Shown here piece after piece: positions 16,799 through 25,740 of a stretch of 64,000 bases of DNA; positions within the stretch are counted from its first letter, which is position 1, and each line of letters starts with the position of its first letter. Source of the stretch: Bryobacteraceae bacterium (GTDB lineage: Bacteria; Acidobacteriota; Terriglobia; Bryobacterales; Bryobacteraceae). Location: assembly GCA_947458745.1 (NCBI GenBank), contig CANGYQ010000001.1, positions 434,001-498,000 on the forward strand, read 5' to 3'. The position numbers were made by a program, and so were the translations under genes. The notes beneath the pieces were generated by a model that did not search any database, was not told the origin of the DNA, and worked only from the letters and a program-made list of their open reading frames with translations.

Positions 16799-17521
16799 CT
16801 AATTCGCCGCCGCCGGTGGAGCATCCAGCTTGTAGTCGCCATACTCGATGCTGGTGATGCTGTGGCCAAACATGCGGACTTCGCTATCGGAGTGGTTCGA
16901 TTCGGCCAGCCAGAACTGGCCCACGCGTTGATAGCGGTGCACGAACTTGGTCTTCTTCACCCAGAACGACGGGCTTTGCGCGGGTGAGCCTTCAATCCGG
17001 GCAATGGCGCGATCCTCTTCGTCCACCCAGATCCGGCCGCGAAACAGGAACTGGTTCTTTGTGCGCGGCTCCGCCTCCAGCACAAACATCCGGCGGCCAT
17101 CGATCACCTCGACGCCCGTCAGCTTGAACTCGTAGTTCCGGCTGGTGATCTGCGTCGCCTCGCGCTCGCCATCGCGCGCGGTTGCTTGCTCTGATTCCAG
17201 CATCCGCTTAAACACCTGTTTGCGCAGGGGTGCCGGTCCGGTTTCTTCCAGCACCCGGAACGTCTTCTCGTTGGGCGCTCGATAGGTGATCTCCACCTTC
17301 ATGGTGGCCTTCACGCCGAAGCGCTTGTTCTCCACCCGGTATTGCCGGATGGACGTGTAGCCCGTCAGCTTGGGTGCGCGGGCCAGGTCTGCTTGGGTCA
17401 GGCTGGCCACCACCTCCTCGGTGGAGGGTAAAGGGCCCGGCGTGTCGGCGCCATGCAGCAGGCTGGCGCTACCGGTGGAAACCAGGACGAGAAGCTTAAG
17501 CATGCCCCTCAAGCATCTCAT
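16799..17521 (-). CDS. Exported LolA/RseB-like lipid-binding-fold protein
   Basis: A 240-residue secreted protein with an N-terminal signal (MRCLRGMLKLLVLVSTGSAS). The mature chain has LTGYTSIRQYRVENKRFGVKA, ITYRAPNEKTFRVLEETG and GRIWVDEEDRAIARIEGSPA. This order resembles the half-barrel LolA/LolB or MucB/RseB fold (outer-membrane lipoprotein-sorting-like). No catalytic residues are apparent. The start is uncertain: ATG 17521 or ATG 17503 both give a plausible signal peptide. Its end is next to palindromic element 1. Confidence 0.6.
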   Translation of the reverse strand: MRCLRGMLKLLVLVSTGSASLLHGADTPGPLPSTEEVVASLTQADLARAPKLTGYTSIRQYRVENKRFGVKATMKVEITYRAPNEKTFRVLEETGPAPLRKQVFKRMLESEQATARDGEREATQITSRNYEFKLTGVEVIDGRRMFVLEAEPRTKNQFLFRGRIWVDEEDRAIARIEGSPAQSPSFWVKKTKFVHRYQRVGQFWLAESNHSDSEVRMFGHSITSIEYGDYKLDAPPAAAN

Positions 17522-17691
17522 GGAGGCCCCAGACGCCAGCCGCTGAGCGGAACAAAGCGCTCGCTGAACGACCTCGGTGCGCGACCCTTGGGCAGGCCGT
17601 GAGATGATCTCGTCATACACGCCGCGTGCCTAAGCCGGACACGACCTCTACGTGCTCGGTCTCGTTCCGCGCGGGACCGGAAGGTGGGTGC

Positions 17692-18300
17692 TTGAAGACC
17701 GCAAAAACGCACAGCGAAAGTGACAGACACAGCCGCGGCGACACTGAGAAGACCCCGCCATCGGCCCAGCGGGACCGACTGCTCAGCGCTCTCCGGCTCC
17801 GTTTCGAGAAACACCCGAACCGCCATCAAGGCCTGGAATGGGCGAAAGTGCAGACCCGGCTGAAGGCCCACCCGGAAAAGTTGCCGTCGCTCAATGAAAT
17901 GGAGCAGACCGGGGGCGAACCGGACGTCGTCGGGTACGACCCCCAAACGGGCGAGTACATCTTCTACGATTGCTCCGCTGAGAGCCCGGCCGGCCGTCGC
18001 AGCCTCTGTTTTGACCAGCAGGCACTGGATGCGCGCAAGCAGAACAAGCCCGCCGGCAGCGCGCTAGGGTTGGCGTCGGCCATGGGCATCAAGCTCCTGA
18101 CCGAAGCCGAGTATCGGGAACTGCAAAGGCTGGGCGAGTTCGACGCCAAAACATCCAGCTGGATCGAGACGCCCGCGCGCATCCGAAAACTAGGCGGCGC
18201 GCTCTTCTGTGACCGCCGCTACGACACGATTTTCGTTTATCACAACGGCGCGGAATCCTACTTCGCCGCCCGCGGCTTTCGTGGCTCGCTCCGGGTGTGA
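17692..18300 (+). CDS. DUF4256 domain protein
   Basis: A protein of about 202 residues with the hallmark stretches FEKHPNRHQGLEWAKV, TGGEPDVVGYD, YIFYDCSAESPAGRR and ESYFAARGFRG. These match the uncharacterised DUF4256 family (usually about 190 residues). I choose TTG 17692 because AAGG is 7 bases upstream and the family length fits; an earlier in-frame GTG at 17626 adds a non-conserved leader. No signal peptide, so probably cytosolic. Function unknown in the family. Confidence 0.75.
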   Translation: MKTAKTHSESDRHSRGDTEKTPPSAQRDRLLSALRLRFEKHPNRHQGLEWAKVQTRLKAHPEKLPSLNEMEQTGGEPDVVGYDPQTGEYIFYDCSAESPAGRRSLCFDQQALDARKQNKPAGSALGLASAMGIKLLTEAEYRELQRLGEFDAKTSSWIETPARIRKLGGALFCDRRYDTIFVYHNGAESYFAARGFRGSLRV

Positions 18301-18366
18301 GTTCACTGGCTCTATCGGCGCGTAGCCGCAAAAACGTCGCGGATCGCCGTTCCACCAGCCGCCAGG

Positions 18367-18639
18367 CTAAAACAACCCTTTGCCCTCGTTGCCCAGACGC
18401 TTGTTGACCACCGCTACGCCAACCACGGCCGCGCCGGCTACCGCCGCAATGACGATCCACTTCGTCTTGCCGCTGCCCTTCTTCGCGGCCTTTTGCGATT
18501 TCTGAGCCGTTGCCTGATCCGGTGGCGCTTGCCAATTGAATGTTTCTGCCCGAACCGGAGCCGGGGTGGGCGCGGGCATCTGCTGAGCGAACATCGCGGA
18601 GGCCAGCCAAAGGGCTAGCGCAGACTTAAAGAGTTTCAT
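18367..18639 (-). CDS. Small secreted or membrane-anchored protein
   Basis: A 90-residue protein with a signal peptide (MKLFKSALALWLASAMFAQ), a proline-rich linker (QMPAPTPAPVRAE), a lysine-rich patch (KAAKKGSGKTK) and a C-terminal hydrophobic helix (WIVIAAVAGAAVVGVAVV). Short proteins of this layout occur often in Acidobacteriota without an assigned role. It is alone on the minus strand and divergent from the ABC transporter genes. Confidence 0.6.
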   Translation of the reverse strand: MKLFKSALALWLASAMFAQQMPAPTPAPVRAETFNWQAPPDQATAQKSQKAAKKGSGKTKWIVIAAVAGAAVVGVAVVNKRLGNEGKGLF

Positions 18640-18821
18640 GGACTTGATCTACCTCTAGCCGATACGCGAGCTGCGTTGGCTATTCGTATCACGAGACACT
18701 CTACTATTTTTGCGGCGGGATGGAACAGCCGGTCGCCAGCTGGTTGACCATTCATCCATCAGATTCACCACTCATCGGAAACATCAGCGCTCCATCCGGG
18801 ATCACCGCTAGACTAGTGCCG

Positions 18822-19748
18822 ATGAGTGCACCTGTCCTTGACGTATCCAATCTCCGGAAAAGCTACGGTGATTTTGAGGCCGTCCGCGGCGTCAGCTTCC
18901 ACGTCGAACCCGGGGAAGTGTTCGGATTGCTGGGGCCCAATGGTGCTGGCAAGACGACAACGGTCGAGATTTTGGAAGGTATTCGCCCGGCCACTTCGGG
19001 CCAAGTCCGCGTGCTCGGTTACGACCCCAACGTGCAGACCATGGCGCTGAAGCAGCGCATTGGCGTGGCCCTGCAATCCACCAAGCTGCCCGACAAGATG
19101 AAGGTGATCGAAGCGCTGGAGCTGTTTGCTTCGTTCTACGACCGCACCGCGGACCTGAATAAACTGCTCGACCGGCTGCAACTCAGCGAAAAGCGCAACG
19201 CCTTCTATTCCACCCTTTCCGGCGGCCAGAAGCAGCGGGTCGCCATTGCCCTGGCACTGGTGAATGATCCGCAAGTGGTCTTCTTTGACGAGCCCACCAC
19301 CGGGCTTGACCCGCAGGTGCGTCTGGAGATCCATTCGCTGATCCAGCAGCTGCGCGAAGGCAAACGGTCCATCCTGCTCACCACGCACTACATCGAAGAA
19401 GCGGAACGCCTCTGCGACCGCGTCGCCATCATCGATCAAGGCCAGATCATCGCCATTGGCACTCCCAAAGAGATCCAGGCCAAGGCGCAAAACATGTCAC
19501 GGATCGACATTCAGACGGAGGCACCGCTCCATGACCTGCCCACCCCGGCCGCTTTGGTCGAGGAGAAGTTCAGCTTCAGCGCGGATCGCCTGACCGTGAC
19601 CGTGCTATCGCCCAAGCCCGCCCGCGCCATTGTCGAACTGGTGAAGTGGATCGACGGCATGGGCGTCAGCTTGGCCGACATCCACCTGAAGCGGCCCACG
19701 CTGGAAGATGTCTTTATCGAAATGACTGGCAAGAAGCTGCGCGACTAA
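18822..19748 (+). CDS. ABC-2 type transporter ATP-binding protein
   Basis: A 308-residue nucleotide-binding subunit. Walker A is GPNGAGKT (38-45), the signature is LSGGQKQR (132-139), Walker B is VVFFDEPTT with catalytic Glu157, and the H-loop is TTHYIEE. A C-terminal extension of about 80 residues follows, as in DrrA/NodI-like exporters. It is followed 12 bases later by its fused permease, so the pair is one transporter, probably an exporter of a lipid, polymer or drug-like compound. The start at ATG 18822 was chosen because the upstream sequence is not family-like. Confidence 0.9.
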   Translation: MSAPVLDVSNLRKSYGDFEAVRGVSFHVEPGEVFGLLGPNGAGKTTTVEILEGIRPATSGQVRVLGYDPNVQTMALKQRIGVALQSTKLPDKMKVIEALELFASFYDRTADLNKLLDRLQLSEKRNAFYSTLSGGQKQRVAIALALVNDPQVVFFDEPTTGLDPQVRLEIHSLIQQLREGKRSILLTTHYIEEAERLCDRVAIIDQGQIIAIGTPKEIQAKAQNMSRIDIQTEAPLHDLPTPAALVEEKFSFSADRLTVTVLSPKPARAIVELVKWIDGMGVSLADIHLKRPTLEDVFIEMTGKKLRD

Positions 19749-19760
19749 CCGGACCGCCCC

Positions 19761-21902
19761 ATGAAGCCCTACATTGCTTACATCCTGATCACTTTGAAGT
19801 TGACCTGGCGCGACCGCATGGTGGTCTTCTTCAACTACATGTTTCCGATGATCTTCTTCTTCCTGTTTGCCTACCTCAACAAAGCGGAACAGGGCGGGGC
19901 GATCAACACTGTCTATGCCAGCGTGCTGGTGATAGGCATCCTGGGCAATGGCTTCTTTGGCGGCGGCATCCGCGCGGTGGTGGAGCGGGAACAGAACATC
20001 CTGCGCCGCTTCAAAGTGGCCCCCATCACGCCCGCGCCCATCCTGGTTTCCGCCATCGTGGTGGGCCTGATCAATTTCCTGCCCTCGGCGTTGATCATGT
20101 TTGCCATCGCGCACTTTCAATACGGCATGCGCGTGCCCACGCACTGGCAGTCGGCCCTGGTGCTGACCATCATCGCCACCGTGGCCTTCCGTGCATTGGG
20201 CCAGATCATCGCCTCGGTGGCGAATTCGATGGCTGAAAGCCAGATCATCATCCAGACCCTCTACTTCCCGATGATGTTCCTGTCCGGTGCCACCTTCCCG
20301 ATCAGCATGTTTCCGGACTGGCTGCAGATTGTCACGCAGTTTATCCCGGCCACGCACCTCTACAACGGCATGCAGGACATCCTGATCCGCGGCAGTTCAC
20401 TGGGTGACGTCTGGCAGTCCGCGGTGGCGCTGGTGCTGACGACGGCGCTCGGGATGTTTATCTCAATGAAGCTGTTCCGTTGGGAGAAGGACGAGAAGTT
20501 GCAGGGCAGCGCCAAGCTGTGGATTCTGGCCGTGATGGCACCGTTCTTCCTGGTGGGCATGTGGCAGGCCTACAGCAAAGACAATCTGGTGAAGTCCAAG
20601 GAGGCCGACCGCCTGCTGCGCCGCAGCCGCTCTCTGTTGATCGAACACGCGCGGCTGTTTGTGGGCGATGGCAAGATCATCGAATCGGGCGCGGTGCTGA
20701 TCCGCGACGGCAAGATCGCGCAGGTCTTTTCCGGTGCCGTGCCTGATTCCAAGCTGCTGCGCGCGGAAGTGATTGAGGGCCAGGGCAAGACGCTGCTGCC
20801 TGGCTTGATCGACAGCCAAGTCTTTCTCTCCGCCCCCGGCGGCATCTACGAGAAGCGCGAGGACTTCATGAAGAAGGACTCGATCTCCCGCCCGCTGGCC
20901 GCCTACCTGTTCGCTGGCGTCACGTCTGTCCTGAGCGGTGGCGAGGCAATGGACGCAATCGAGCGGGAGTCGCAAAAGATCACCCGGGGTGAGCGCCTGG
21001 GCACCGAAGTTCACTACACCGGTCCCTTGTTCACCACCAAGGACGGCCCTGGAACGGAAGGCTTCCGCTTCCTGCCCGCCAACGTTCGCGAGACCATGCT
21101 GGCCCAATTCACCCGCACCCCGGCGAGTGCCGCCGAGGCCAAGCAGATGGTGCGAGCCCTGAAAGCCGCTGGCGTCGTCGCCATCAAGGCCGCCGTGCTC
21201 GACACCGGGTATCTCAGCGCCATCGCGGAAGAAGCGCGCGCCCAGAAGCTGCCGCTGATGGTAATGACCAGTGATTCGACGCAAGTGCTGGAGGCCGTCA
21301 ATGCCGGGGCGGCGGTGATCTTGAGCGGGTCCGGGAAGGATCGCATTCCGGATGAGACCTGGAAGAAGATGGTCGAAAAGAAGATCGCCTACATGCCGCT
21401 GCTGGCGGTCCGCGAAGGACAAAGTGGCAACCTGGAACTGCTGGACCGGTCGCTGGTTCAGCAGATTGGCCCGCCGGATCTGATTGCCGCCACCAAAAAG
21501 CGGATGGGTCCGCCGGGCAGCGCGGCGGCCGCTGAGCAACTGCTCACCATCCCCGCCGACAACCTCCGCCGGGCCTACGGGGCGGGTGTCCAGGTGCTGG
21601 CCGGTTCCGGCGCGGGCAGTATCCTGGTGCTCCACGGCGCCGGTATCCAGCGCGAACTGCAACTCTGGGTGAAGGCGGGCTTGCCCACGCACGCCGCCCT
21701 CCAGTCCGCCACCGCGGACGCCGCTGCTTTGTTGGGCATCGCCCACCGCACCGGCACCATTCGCGCCAATATGGACGCTACGCTGCTGCTGATCAATGGC
21801 AACCCGCTGCAAAGCATCGAGGCACTGGAGCAGATTTCGCTGGTAATCGTAAAGGGCGAACGCGTCGTCCGCGGCGACCTGCTGAACCCGGAAGAGAATT
21901 AG
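19761..21902 (+). CDS. ABC-2 permease fused to a degenerate amidohydrolase-like domain
   Basis: A 713-residue fusion. Residues 1-240 are an ABC-2 permease with six membrane segments and NSMAESQIIIQTLYFPMMFLSG typical of the family. A seventh segment (about 253-270) leads into an amidohydrolase-like domain (about 290-713) with MetIle-style N-terminal strands (GKIIESGAVLIRDGKIAQVF) and the C-terminal HRTGTIRANMDATLLLINGNPL. Six plus one segments would place this domain in the periplasm. The metal ligands are lost: HxH is replaced by SQVF (Gln353, Phe355), the next strands read MVMTSDS and VILSGSG instead of His motifs, and the final Asp is replaced in AGSGAGS. It is likely a non-catalytic binding domain. 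The partner ATPase is directly upstream. Confidence 0.88.
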   Translation: MKPYIAYILITLKLTWRDRMVVFFNYMFPMIFFFLFAYLNKAEQGGAINTVYASVLVIGILGNGFFGGGIRAVVEREQNILRRFKVAPITPAPILVSAIVVGLINFLPSALIMFAIAHFQYGMRVPTHWQSALVLTIIATVAFRALGQIIASVANSMAESQIIIQTLYFPMMFLSGATFPISMFPDWLQIVTQFIPATHLYNGMQDILIRGSSLGDVWQSAVALVLTTALGMFISMKLFRWEKDEKLQGSAKLWILAVMAPFFLVGMWQAYSKDNLVKSKEADRLLRRSRSLLIEHARLFVGDGKIIESGAVLIRDGKIAQVFSGAVPDSKLLRAEVIEGQGKTLLPGLIDSQVFLSAPGGIYEKREDFMKKDSISRPLAAYLFAGVTSVLSGGEAMDAIERESQKITRGERLGTEVHYTGPLFTTKDGPGTEGFRFLPANVRETMLAQFTRTPASAAEAKQMVRALKAAGVVAIKAAVLDTGYLSAIAEEARAQKLPLMVMTSDSTQVLEAVNAGAAVILSGSGKDRIPDETWKKMVEKKIAYMPLLAVREGQSGNLELLDRSLVQQIGPPDLIAATKKRMGPPGSAAAAEQLLTIPADNLRRAYGAGVQVLAGSGAGSILVLHGAGIQRELQLWVKAGLPTHAALQSATADAAALLGIAHRTGTIRANMDATLLLINGNPLQSIEALEQISLVIVKGERVVRGDLLNPEEN

Positions 21903-21927
21903 AACCCTGAGCCGATGATTCTCGCCC

Positions 21928-22040
21928 TAGCCCCATGCGTCAGCTTGGGGCTAGGGCGGGCGGTTGAATAAGCCCCATGCTGAGGTTACGGCGCTGATAT
22001 CCGGGGTCAAAAAGAAGCCCCAAGCTGACGCATGGGGCTA
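21928..22040. repeat. Palindromic REP-like element 2
   Basis: A 25-bp perfect inverted repeat (arms 21928-21952 and 22016-22040) surrounds a 63-base centre. The outer part of each arm shares the atgcgtcagc core of element 1 (16706-16775). Like element 1 it fills a convergent gap, here between the ABC fusion gene and the rhomboid gene. Small mobile palindrome or REP-type family; a transcription-stop function is also plausible. Confidence 0.8.
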
Positions 22041-22057
22041 GACGGGCGGGCCGTTGC

Positions 22058-22855
22058 CTAGGACGAAATAGCCAGAAACTTCAGGAACATCCGACCGAAC
22101 GCCAGCAGCGTCACGGCTAGGCAGATGCCCGCGGCGACGCGCCACAGTGTATCGCGGCGGTCGACAAAAGCGCTCGGGAAGCCCGCCAGGTACGACGCGC
22201 CAAACCCCGCCGCCAAGCCGCCCAGGTGGGCTGCCATGTCGATGCCGGGCAGCACGCTCATGACCAGCCCGAACACGGCCCAGCGGGTGTACATACCGCG
22301 GATCTGTTCGCCCAGGCTGCTGCGGTCATGGACGCCGAGGGCGATCATCACCCCGATCAGCCCAAAAATTCCGGCCGAGGAGCCGACGGACGGATGATTG
22401 CTCCAAACGCCGCTCAGCAGGAAGCCGCCGATGGTGGAAACAAAGTAGAAGAAGATCAGTTTGTGGGTGCCGTACAGCTCTTCCACCTGGGCCCCCAGAT
22501 CGAAAAGTGCCCAGGAGTTCATCATGATATGGAACACGTCACCGTGGAAGAACCCGGCCGTGATGGGCCGCCACCATTCCCCCATCCGGAACACCACCGG
22601 CCCATACATCGCCCCCGCCATCGACAGCGCCCGTCCGGCTTCGGTGAGACTGGATGCCAGAAACAGCGCCATATTCACGAAGAGAATCATGGCGGTGGTG
22701 AAGCGGGCTTGCGGGATAAACCCGGCAATCATGCCGCCGATATCTGACCGGCGGGAGACCGCCCGAGGTCCGATCTCAACTTCACAATAGGGGCAAACGC
22801 GGTCTGACGTGCTGACAAACGCACGGCAATTGGGGCACATCCGGCGGGATTCCAC
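22058..22855 (-). CDS. Rhomboid family intramembrane serine protease with zinc ribbon
   Basis: A 265-residue membrane protease. The N-terminus has a zinc-ribbon-like CPNC...CPYC pair (Cys7, 10, 21, 24). Six or so membrane helices follow, containing the rhomboid hallmarks: HIMMN with Asn113, the nucleophile Ser160 in GSSAG, and His210 in MAAHLGG. It should cleave membrane proteins inside the bilayer; the ribbon may bind a partner. The start is either GTG 22855 or ATG 22840; the longer form is listed. Convergent with the ABC fusion across palindrome 2. Confidence 0.88.
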   Translation of the reverse strand: MESRRMCPNCRAFVSTSDRVCPYCEVEIGPRAVSRRSDIGGMIAGFIPQARFTTAMILFVNMALFLASSLTEAGRALSMAGAMYGPVVFRMGEWWRPITAGFFHGDVFHIMMNSWALFDLGAQVEELYGTHKLIFFYFVSTIGGFLLSGVWSNHPSVGSSAGIFGLIGVMIALGVHDRSSLGEQIRGMYTRWAVFGLVMSVLPGIDMAAHLGGLAAGFGASYLAGFPSAFVDRRDTLWRVAAGICLAVTLLAFGRMFLKFLAISS

Positions 22856-22914
22856 TGCTTACCATTCTACCTTGCCGGTGGCGCGGCAAAGCTCAACTGA
22901 TACAATGTCATTCG

Positions 22915-23691
22915 ATGCTGCGGTCCCTGGAGGAGTTGAAAAAAGATATCGTCGAGATCGGTCGCCTAGCCTATCAAAAAGGCTGGGTGGCGGCCAACGA
23001 CGGTAATTTCTCCGTCCGCCTGGAAGACAACACCATCCTTTGTACGCCCACCATGATCTCCAAGGGCATGATGACGCCCGACGATCTGATCATTGTGAAT
23101 ATGGACGGCCACAAGGTTTCCGGCCGCGGCGAGCGGACCAGTGAGATCGCCATGCATTTGACGATCTACAGCATGCGGCCCGACATTGGTGGCGTGGTTC
23201 ACGTGCATCCGCCGGTGGCGACCGGCTTTGCGGTGGCGGGCAAGCCGCTGAACCGGGCAGTGTTGCCGGAAGTGATTATCTCCCTGGGTTCCGTACCGCT
23301 GGCCGAATACGGCCTTCCGGGGACGCCCGCCCTCACGGCGGGTATGATTCCGTTGATCCCCAACTACGACGCTTTGTTGATGGCCAGCCATGGCGCGGTC
23401 TGCTATGGCCGCACCGTGTGGGATGCCTTCTTCAAGATGGAGACCGTGGAGCATTTCGCCCGCATCAACCTGGTGGCGGAACTGTTGGGTGGCCCGCGCT
23501 TGCTGCCGCGCGGCGAAGTGGAAAAACTGTTTGAGTCCCGCAGCCGCTACGGCATCAGTTCCAATGCGCGCATGCAGCCCGGCAATCCCATCGTGGCCGA
23601 AGATACTGCCGCCGCTCCGGAACTTCCCGCCGGCGTATCCCGCGAGGCGCTGCTGGCATTGATTGACGAAGCCCTGATGTCGCGCGGCTAG
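22915..23691 (+). CDS. Class II aldolase/adducin family protein
   Basis: A 258-residue zinc-dependent aldolase-like enzyme. The metal site appears as Glu77 (TSEIAMH), His96 and His98 (VVHVHPP) and His159 (MASHGAV), as in L-fuculose-1-phosphate or ribulose-phosphate aldolases. The glycine-rich phosphate loop GNFSVR precedes them. The natural substrate may be a deoxy- or plant-derived sugar phosphate, given the sugar enzymes around it. Cytosolic. The final 40 residues are less conserved in style. Confidence 0.88.
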   Translation: MLRSLEELKKDIVEIGRLAYQKGWVAANDGNFSVRLEDNTILCTPTMISKGMMTPDDLIIVNMDGHKVSGRGERTSEIAMHLTIYSMRPDIGGVVHVHPPVATGFAVAGKPLNRAVLPEVIISLGSVPLAEYGLPGTPALTAGMIPLIPNYDALLMASHGAVCYGRTVWDAFFKMETVEHFARINLVAELLGGPRLLPRGEVEKLFESRSRYGISSNARMQPGNPIVAEDTAAAPELPAGVSREALLALIDEALMSRG

Positions 23692-23693
23692 GC

Positions 23694-24326
23694 CTAATCC
23701 GGGTTGCTGCTGGAGGAACGCCGCCGGAGCGAGGGGACGCTGGGCAACTCCGACTCTTCACTATTGCCTGAGCTCGACCCGCGACGCCGCTGCCGGCTGA
23801 CGACCAGGTTCCCGGCCAGACCTACTCCGATCACCAGCTTGACGATCTCCAGCGCCGAATACGTGGTGTGCCATGTCTTCAACTGGTCACGCAGCAGGTT
23901 CGGCACGTCGCGCGGGACAAAGTCGACTTCCCGCCCCAATCCCACAATCGGTGGCAGGACGAAAAACTGAGCCGTGGCCACCAGCGCGACCATCGCCAAA
24001 GTCATCCCCATGGCCAGCTTGCTGCCCCCCGATCCAAACAGCAGGATCGAGAACAGGGCCAACCCCAGGCCCAGTTGGGCTAATCCCCAATGCTCAAAAT
24101 AGAAGCGGTTCTGCTCCGCCACGTGATGCCGCAGAAACAGAGAGGCCTCACCTTTGCCGCCCAGCCGTTTCACCATGTCCTGGGCCATGCTGGAGGTGCT
24201 GCGATTCGCGGGCTCCTCCAGCACCGCTTCTACTGACCGGAAATTAAAGATAGCCACAGCGGTCATAAAGACTGATCCGCCAAACCATATCCCTAACAGG
24301 ATGCAAGCAAGCCGCCGTGTATGCAT
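23694..24326 (-). CDS. Membrane protein, DUF4149-like
   Basis: A 210-residue protein with about four membrane helices: residues 8-28 (LGIWFGGSVFMTAVAIFNF), two near 80-120, and one near 160-178 (IVKLVIGVGLAGNLVV). The first helix pattern, followed by a helical region and the segment RFYFEHWGLAQLGLGLALF, resembles DUF4149 proteins. The C-terminal tail is Arg/Ser-rich (RRRGSSSGN, LRRRSSSSN) and probably cytosolic. It is convergent with the aldolase gene, and its start is 3 bases from the next gene's stop, so it belongs with the deacetylase gene. Confidence 0.55.
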   Translation of the reverse strand: MHTRRLACILLGIWFGGSVFMTAVAIFNFRSVEAVLEEPANRSTSSMAQDMVKRLGGKGEASLFLRHHVAEQNRFYFEHWGLAQLGLGLALFSILLFGSGGSKLAMGMTLAMVALVATAQFFVLPPIVGLGREVDFVPRDVPNLLRDQLKTWHTTYSALEIVKLVIGVGLAGNLVVSRQRRRGSSSGNSEESELPSVPSLRRRSSSSNPD

Positions 24327-24329
24327 TCG

Positions 24330-25730
24330 TTAGCGCGATTGTCTCATTCCGGCGACCCTCAGCGTAGCTGGCTTAATCGTCCAGGCCTCCAACCGGCCCA
24401 GATCATATAGCTCCGGTGCGCAGAAACCTTCCGGGTGGATCACCCAATTGTAGTTACGGCAGGCATCGGTGGCCACATGCTGCTCAAAGGCCAGCACGGC
24501 CTGGCGCACCGGTACCGGGCCCGCACCGTCGGGAGCCTGGGCCATCGTGGCCACGAAGTCGCCGATGGAAAGTGTATCTGAGTCCACCCACACTTGCGCG
24601 GGTAACTGGCGCTTCTCGCGGATGTGCCGCTTGGCTTGCGCCATGGCGGTTTCGAGTTCCACACGAGTGATCTGTTTGCGCTTCAGCGTTGATTGATGGC
24701 GCGCCGCCGGTGACGCCACTTCGCCGGGAACCCCCAACGCCGCCGCCACTAACTCCGCCGCCGACCACTTTTCATGCCACGTCAGGCCCGCCGCCAAGAA
24801 CGCCCGGGCCTTTTCCGGCGCTATGGCCGGAGGAGTGGCGGGCTGGTAGTGTGTGATCAATTCGCGAACACTGGTGAAGCGCACACCAGGCATCTTCTGG
24901 AGCTTCTCCACGTAGCTGTTCAGGATCTGATAAGTCTGCTCGCTGCTTTCTTTGGTGCGCAGTTTGGCGGGCTTCCAGTCGGCCCGGGCGGGGTTGGCTC
25001 CGCGAGAGAAGTTGACCCCGTCCCAATACTCCGTGGTGACAAACTCATTGGGGTGATACCAGAAGTGCAGGACGCCGCCGCCTGCTTTCTGAAGCTCCAC
25101 GACGCGCTCCGCCGCCTTGGCCAGGGTCGGCTCCAGCTTCGCGGGATCATTGATGTCCACGCGGATGGCATTGGGCCCCAGGTTGAACATCCAGAACATT
25201 CCGCCATACCAAAACGGCTGATTGTTCAGCCCCACATGCCGCCCTTCATCCACGTAGCTGGGGATACCCAGTTGCTTCAGCGCGGCATGGGATTGCGGGC
25301 CCCAAGAGGACCCTGGCTGTCCGTAGGTAGAAAGTACCTTCACACCAAAGATGCGCATCACGTCGCGCGCCCCCGGGCCTTCGCGCAACATAAACTCAGT
25401 GGCCCCTTCCGTCATGCTCAGCGGCTTCAGATAGACCGCGGGCGTGGGCGGGATGGAGTGGTTGTCGGAATGGTAGGCGATGTCATGACCCTTCAAGGCC
25501 TGGATGACATCAAAGCGCTTGCGCTGTTCCAGCACGCGAGCCTTCTCGCCCACAATCTTAAAGGTGGCCGTGACGCCGCGCGCCTTCAGGTCCCGCGCCA
25601 GGCGCAGGCAGGCATCGTCGTCTTCCGGCGTGATGTAGTCTTCGGTGTCGAACCACAAGACAACGTGTACGGTCGGTTCAGCGGCCCACCCGGAGGCGGC
25701 CAATCCCAGCAGAAGAAGCAGCAGTGGCAT
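24330..25730 (-). CDS. Secreted polysaccharide deacetylase-like protein
   Basis: A 466-residue exported protein of the NodB/polysaccharide-deacetylase fold. After a signal peptide (MPLLLLLLGLAASGWA) come the metal-site motifs VVLWFDTEDYIT (Asp28, Asp31) and AYHSDNHS (His87, His91). A later FWYHPNEFV fits the catalytic second half. The last 150 residues form an extra domain of unknown fold. It may act on glycans or related carbohydrate esters in the periplasm. The start ATG at 25730 is only 10 bases from the divergent oxidoreductase start at 25741. A longer upstream frame overlaps the neighbour and was not used. Confidence 0.72.
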   Translation of the reverse strand: MPLLLLLLGLAASGWAAEPTVHVVLWFDTEDYITPEDDDACLRLARDLKARGVTATFKIVGEKARVLEQRKRFDVIQALKGHDIAYHSDNHSIPPTPAVYLKPLSMTEGATEFMLREGPGARDVMRIFGVKVLSTYGQPGSSWGPQSHAALKQLGIPSYVDEGRHVGLNNQPFWYGGMFWMFNLGPNAIRVDINDPAKLEPTLAKAAERVVELQKAGGGVLHFWYHPNEFVTTEYWDGVNFSRGANPARADWKPAKLRTKESSEQTYQILNSYVEKLQKMPGVRFTSVRELITHYQPATPPAIAPEKARAFLAAGLTWHEKWSAAELVAAALGVPGEVASPAARHQSTLKRKQITRVELETAMAQAKRHIREKRQLPAQVWVDSDTLSIGDFVATMAQAPDGAGPVPVRQAVLAFEQHVATDACRNYNWVIHPEGFCAPELYDLGRLEAWTIKPATLRVAGMRQSR

Positions 25731-25740
25731 AATCCGAAGG

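Noticed and set aside
18661-18690. Inverted repeat gatacg ... cgtatc in the divergent gap before the ABC genes
   Set aside because: Only six bases per arm with an 18-base spacer; too weak to call an operator without conservation data.
20463-21812. 449-codon minus-strand open frame
   Set aside because: Antisense to the amidohydrolase half of the ABC fusion gene; no domain or leader, and the forward gene is clearly real.
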